From: Dactylellina haptotyla
Taxonomy: Eukaryota; Ascomycota; Orbiliomycetes; Orbiliales; Orbiliaceae
Assembly: GCA_031310005.1 (NCBI GenBank)
Contig: CM062381.1
Location: forward strand, 2,480,001-2,544,000
DNA length: 64,000 bases
Direction of reading: 5' to 3'
The notes beneath the pieces are model-generated. The model saw only the letters and a list, made by a program, of their open reading frames with translations, ran no database searches and was not told the origin of the DNA. Position 1 is the first letter of the stretch. Each line of letters opens with the position of its first letter. The position numbers and the translations under genes are program-made. Below, one piece after another: positions 58,727 to 64,000 of this stretch.

Positions 58727-61700
58727 ATGTGTTTCTCGGAAGCAAAAAAAACAAAAAAAATGTTTACCAGAAAATTTTTGTCAGGGTTTTAAAATTGTGA
58801 CATTTTTGTGCCTTTCCATATTGTCAGTTGGCCAGAAGTGGGTATTGCTATTGGCCCCTCCTTGCCAGTTCCATGTTTTTATGCACAGGAACGCATATCG
58901 TACATCTTTTTGTGCTGTTTTGATATCTTGTTAGAGCGACTTGTTTTCTAGGGATGAATTATTTTGTCTACATCGCAACAACATTCAAAGTTCAAAGTTT
59001 TGTTTTACAATTTCCTATGCGGTATTTACTTCCTGTTTATAGATGAAAGCCTTGAATTACTAAAAATACCATGCTGCAAGAGTCGAACTCCCGTTAGACC
59101 CCAGTTGGAGCAATCTGTTGGTGATGATGGTGTCATACGGTGAATGTGGTGAGATACTAATAATTTGTGCTTCAGATCCCATATACTGCTAGCGTGCCAG
59201 TTCTTTGACTCGGGCTAAGGGCATCATCATCACCACTTGCCTTATGCTTGCAGATACCTCTGAGTCGTGACAAATATGCTATCTGCGACAGCGAGTTAGG
59301 TAGCCAATCGTGACTACAAAACATCACCTACTTCGACGTCTTACGTCGCGGCCGCCGCCTACATAGCCTCGATCGCCAATAGTAATCTGCAGCAATCAAT
59401 TCGCTCAATACTTTCGTGATCATGATCATGAGTGATCTTGTGCAACGTAGCTCATAATTTCTCCATATTTTAAATTATTTTGTTGAACATATGTTAGATA
59501 TTTTCTCTTTCCATGTTGTCATAGCCTCTTTGGCATGCAGATATCAGAACATCAATGCATGCTGTATTCCGGACAGAAGGCTCTGGCCCCAAGGCAAAGG
59601 ACAACTGCAAAACAGCAGCGCCCCCAGTATTTTCTAAAACCGGCTTTACCCACGGGGTCGGATGTCTTTCGGCATTCTCGCTTCAAGAAGCTCGAGGGTA
59701 TCATCGCTAGCCGAAAAACATATGCAACATATGTCCACAATGTTATGCTTCTGACAAAAAGGCTAGCTGACCATGGAGAAACAATCAAATCAACCACAAA
59801 CCGGTCACAAGGCCAACATGGACCCCTAGTTTAGTTAGCTCGAGATGCGGCGCGCCGTGTTTGCGTGAAGTTCCAGACAACAGGCTTCTTTAGAGGGGGA
59901 AGCTAAGGGGCACGTAGATTCATTCTCCGCAATTATACGAGGAAGGCGGTCTAGTGGCCCGTAATGGGGAAATGAGATAAAAAGAAGAAAAACGCACATT
60001 GGTTTCTCCATAGTCTCCACTTATGATCGTCTCAGGGATGACCACGTAGGCTGCCCGAAAGTTTCTTTTCCCTTGTTGCGCTGTGATGAGAATTAATAGT
60101 GCACCCATATTTTTCCCTCCTCACCCTTTTCATCGGATTTCCCGCTGCATAATGTATATTCCCCAGATTTTCTCTCCTTTTAGGCTTTTCGAGCACACCT
60201 CCGAAAGTAGTTAATATATGAAGGTGTGTGGATACCGCATGTTGGACACATTAATTGCTAGTTAAAAAAACCAGAAAAAAACTAATTCGGGGTTTAGTCG
60301 AGCCCCAGAAAAAGAGCTGCAAGTGAAATCAAAGCTGGAAGGGAAAATCAGGGAATTGGAGCGGGAAAAAGAACACGAGAGGGCTCAAGATGTGATCAAC
60401 TGGGGATTGAGACAGCTGTTGCTGAGATATACCGGGGTCTGCATGTTGAGGTGATGTAGCTGAGTACTTTTCTAATGTTGGGATTGTCTGTAGATACCGG
60501 AGTACCGAGTTTTCGAGGGTTAAATTGTAAGGTATCAGAATGCGTTAGCTAGTATCAGAAAAACACGAATTTGGTATATATTGCTGAGTATAACTCATAT
60601 ATATTGAAAATTGGCAAAAAAATCGCTCATGCAAGATGCAAGAGAGCCGGACAGCTTGCCGCCACTCCTGATTGGAGGCATGTCGGTAGCTGAGAGAGAA
60701 ATCGCTTGCATATGCAGATAGTGACGGGGCGAGGCACGTGCTATATGGAGAAAGATGCGGTTCCAGGGAAGGAAATCGGAGTAGGCGGTGCATCAAAAAA
60801 AAAAAAAAAAAAAGAGGTTTCGACGGAGAGAGGTTGCAATTATAGGGCTTTGGCTCCATAGCGAAGCTTCAGCGTTCTGGGTAACTAGCTTCCCCTAGCT
60901 GCTACCGTGTGTTGTCTGGAGCCTTTGAGCGTTGCAAAGCTGCTGTTACGTTGGTGCTGAGCTCGAGCTCCCCTCCTCGCCCCCACGCTCTTACCTCTTC
61001 GAAGCGAGGCTAGTGAGAAAAAAAAGGTTCTGGCACAGGTCACAGCGGAGGGGCGCTCGACACGAAGCGAGAGACAGAGCGTATCATCTCAACGATAGAG
61101 CCCATCTCTCTTCTGTCCTTCTCTTTTTTTTTTTTTTTTTTTTTTTCTTTGCCTCAGCCAGAAAAAACATAATTCCCCGTGTGTGGTGTTGTTTGATTGG
61201 TGTTGTGGCGAGTCCAACAACAGCCCGCGCAAACAGCAGGCATGTGACAGAAGTTTCTCATGAAAACCCCACGCTTGCGAGCTTTGTGAGACTCCAATCG
61301 AGCTCTCCACCATTGCAAAGCGAAAACGGCCCCCACCTGTGAGCGCCGACTCCAACATGTTGGAACACCCGTTCTCGAAAGGGGATCGGGGGACCATAGC
61401 TCAGTGGTGCAACGGGTCCTTGGTGATAGCGGAAGGAAATACAGACAAGAGAAGCAATCAGCGATACGCTTTGTAGACGAGAAGCTCCCATATGCCAAAG
61501 AAAGCTTCAGTTTTATTCCAGCTGCAAGAGGCCTCCTCCATTAGAAGGGATAGGACCGACGACCGACAGCCACCGGACTGGTTCCTAATATTAGGCAGAG
61601 GACAGAGGATCCGGGATTTGGGAACTGTGGGGTGCATCATGCAGGCCCCTGAAAAAGTGTGGCTCTCGGGAGATGTGGAAATGCCTCGGGCTGGCTCCCT

Positions 61701-64000
61701 GGGGGGCGGGCCCGGAGACCACTCTAACAACAGCTTCCGCCAACATTTTCTGGTGATAAGGGCCACCGTCACTTTCCTTTGCACCTCTGAACCTCTCCTG
61801 GCATGTTGAGTAATGCGGACAGCAAGAAAGGGGCACAACCCGGAACAAGTCCGCACTGCGATCTCGCGCCGCGAATGTGACTTTCGGCGTCAAGGCGAGA
61901 TTACACGACCGCGGTCGTTTCTATATTGCCTCGCCATCATCATCTTTGCTCTATCGTCCGTTCGACAGCCAATTGGGGCGGCGAGAGGGCGTAATTTTTA
62001 TTATTATTTTTTCTTCTTCTCCAAGCATTCCAGAATATATTTCGAGAACCGTGGGGGTAGCATCGAATTTGCGACGGAGAACTCTTTTCGAACAGCAAAG
62101 CGTCAAAACATCAGGAAGTAACTACAGGCATAGCCTGTTTTGGTACCCTGTATTCCTGCCCGCGCGTGTCTAGACCAGACTCCAAATCCTCAGATGACAG
62201 TTCATGGTCCTGTTGGCTGCAGACATATCTGCCACAGGCTGCCAGGATATCATCAACAGGATCAATTTGTTGTCTTTGTCACAGACTAGCTTATAGGCTG
62301 GAAGCTGGAAACCAAACTCCTGGCCACTGGAAGTTGATGCCAGTTATAAAGCATTTGGCACTAAACGCACCGTTGATTAGTCTGAAGTAAATATATCAAC
62401 CCCCCCGGGTGATTCAGTGGCACTTGTCTACTCTCAGCCCATGACGGATACACCGGAAGCCGGTTCGCGACGGTACTAGTGACGACAGTGGGTCTCGGAT
62501 GAGGTTCGAAGGAACTGACATGATAGAAAAACGAGCCTCAGCGTGGCAATTGGCTGTTTTTGCAAACGGAAAGCGGCGAGGTGGTGTGTTGCTTCCTATA
62601 ATTGGTTCTGTTTCTCACCGGTCCTCTTGTTCGAGAAACATCCAAACCGCCCACGACCCCCACGCCTGTGGAAGTTTTCTCGTCTTTCGTTATTGTCTTT
62701 CTTTTTCTTCTTCTCGCGCTCTGAAGCTCTCTGTCTCCATTGTCGAATAGAAAGCTTGAAGTCTAAGCTCGTCTCACTGAAAGAAAACACCGCGAAGATC
62801 GTATGATGCCATGTGGCTCATTTCGTCCACTGGAATGCCTTTGCCTTAATATTCGGCCTCTAGGGTACGAAAACGGACTTGCATCTTCACATATGCAACA
62901 AATGATGGCCTCGTGGTCCAGCTCGCAAGGGAAAACCTTGGTGGGAAGTGGTCACGAGCTGTGTCCGCTGCACTGCATTGTGTCCTCATGCAGCGATCCC
63001 CGGCGACTTTGGTTGTGGAAAGCTATATCGTCAAGAATTCTCCGCGGCTTTGCGGACCTGGGCCAATGAGCGGTAATTCCAGCTCCATGAATTCGCAGGC
63101 TCGCGAATTACAAAACGACAAGAGGTTACCCACAACTGGTGCTGAGAGTCATCGCGTTTAAATTCCTGCTCTGCGCTTACATTGCTACGCTGCATTCTCT
63201 CTCAGATAATGCTGGCGTTTCAAGGCGGAGTGAGCTCTCCACGTCAAAATAAGGCCCCCAAGATTTTTTTTCTGTTTCTTTCTCAGATGCTTCTGATATC
63301 AAGTTCCATCCTCCTGCTTTGTTGGTCCCAAACCCTCATTCAGTGGGGTGGGCCGACCGCGCAATATGTTTCATAATCCATGGGGCCTTTGATCAAAATA
63401 TCTATTTGCAATTTTAGTCGATACTGAAACTAGGCGCTGTAAGGCTTCTTCGCGCAGTTTGTTCTTCAAGATAGCTTGGTGTTTTCCATTGCCAGGGATA
63501 GAATAATGCAAGGGCATTAGAAACATGGCGTTGGAATCCAATCACCCTCGACGGTCTTCTTGCCTTGGCTATAATATTGGAAACGATTTTTATTTTCTTG
63601 AGAGGAATCACTGGCTTGCGGCTTGGTATCCTGAGTTGATGGCCAAGAAGTTCTCCTGAGAAGACCGCTCACCACCACAAACGATTTATCATGGCGAGGA
63701 ACCCTCGGGAAGCCTCCGGGTCCAAACCGGAGATGGTAAGCTATTTCTTTTCCTTTCAACAAAAAACTCAAAGCCACTTTCCTAGTTTAAGCAGAACCCA
63801 CGCCCCCGCGAAACCATCAAGCCTTTCCCCAGTCTCCACTTACTTCCCCCACTGTCAAGCTGGGAAGATACACTGGCCGTCCCGAAACCCACCGGCTGCA
63901 GTGCATTACGAACACCGCGGAATTCATGATGGCAGGAAAAACCCAAATTATCTAAGCTGAGTGGTGTGACAGATAAACAACCATTGTATCTTATGGGATC
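58727..64000. other. Long gene-free right flank
   Basis: 5.3 kb with no recognisable protein family on either strand. It contains A19 (60795-60813), T23 (61124-61146), a GATCATGATCATGA palindrome (59419-59432) and AT-rich spacers. A frame at 63691 (MARNPREASG) followed by GTAAGC could be the first exon of a gene running off the right edge, but nothing beyond it is recognisable. tRNA-like fragments near 59090, 61396 and 62410 do not fold into a full tRNA. Confidence 0.4.
61124..61146. repeat. T23 tract
   Basis: An uninterrupted run of 23 T in intergenic DNA; one of several similar tracts in the window. Confidence 0.9.

Noticed and set aside
59086-59110. GAGTCGAACTCC, resembling a tRNA T-arm on the minus strand
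   Set aside because: There is no A box at the right distance, no matching acceptor stem, and the T stem has a mismatch. At most a tRNA fossil.
61396-61420. ATAGCTCAGTGGTGCAAC, like a tRNA A box
   Set aside because: No B box (GTTCGAATC) follows within 60-100 bp and the D stem does not close.
62405-62490. Segment with tRNA-like A-box and GGTTCGCGAC elements
   Set aside because: The B box deviates at key positions and I could not form acceptor or anticodon stems.
63691-63960. Possible first exon of a gene leaving the right edge (MARNPREASGSKPEM then GTAAGC)
   Set aside because: The next exon cannot be recognised within the window and the peptide has no family match; too weak to annotate as a gene.

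Overview
This is a window of nuclear DNA from a filamentous ascomycete (Pezizomycotina). The evidence is a dense set of intron-bearing housekeeping genes: short GT..AG introns, mostly 50-90 bp, which I placed by joining reading frames. Several protein families are typical of these fungi, including a btgE-type cell-wall glucosidase, a myosin-I with an SH3 domain and acidic tail, a fungal BAH-PHD protein and a membrane-anchored pepsin-like protein. I found no bacterial, viral, rRNA or CRISPR features, no credible tRNA, and no intact transposon.

Layout, left to right: exocyst subunit Sec3 (minus, runs off the left edge); nucleolar Srp40/Nopp140-like protein (plus); SET-domain lysine methyltransferase (plus); DUF1992/DNAJC28-type protein (plus); 5.5 kb with no recognisable gene, ending in the leader of a long amino-acid permease (plus); an Apd1-type sucrase/ferredoxin-like protein (minus), convergent with the permease; 2.5 kb without a gene; epsin (minus), divergent from a Ser-rich WD40 protein (plus); 3.1 kb without a gene; btgE-like GH17 protein, dynamitin, a small BAH-PHD protein and an atypical phosphatase-fold protein (all plus); MutL homologue Mlh2 and DNA topoisomerase I (both minus); ATP synthase gamma subunit, pepsin-like membrane protein and myosin-I (all plus); then about 5.3 kb with no supported gene to the right edge.

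There is no biosynthetic or defence cluster. Several genes touch the actin/endocytosis/exocytosis machinery (Sec3, epsin, myosin-I) and the cell wall (btgE), but the spacing and mixed strands look like ordinary fungal gene order rather than an operon-like system.

The most interesting signals are: a phosphatase-fold protein whose catalytic Cys is Ser; a membrane-anchored pepsin-like protein without the catalytic motifs; a BAH-PHD protein whose PHD finger appears split by an 87-residue insert; two places where a conserved protein end continues only after a one-base frame change (the myosin-I tail and the Sec3 N-terminus); uORFs before a permease with a 300-residue leader domain; and repeated 19-27 nt A or T tracts in the intergenic DNA. 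I see no convincing previously undescribed multi-gene system.
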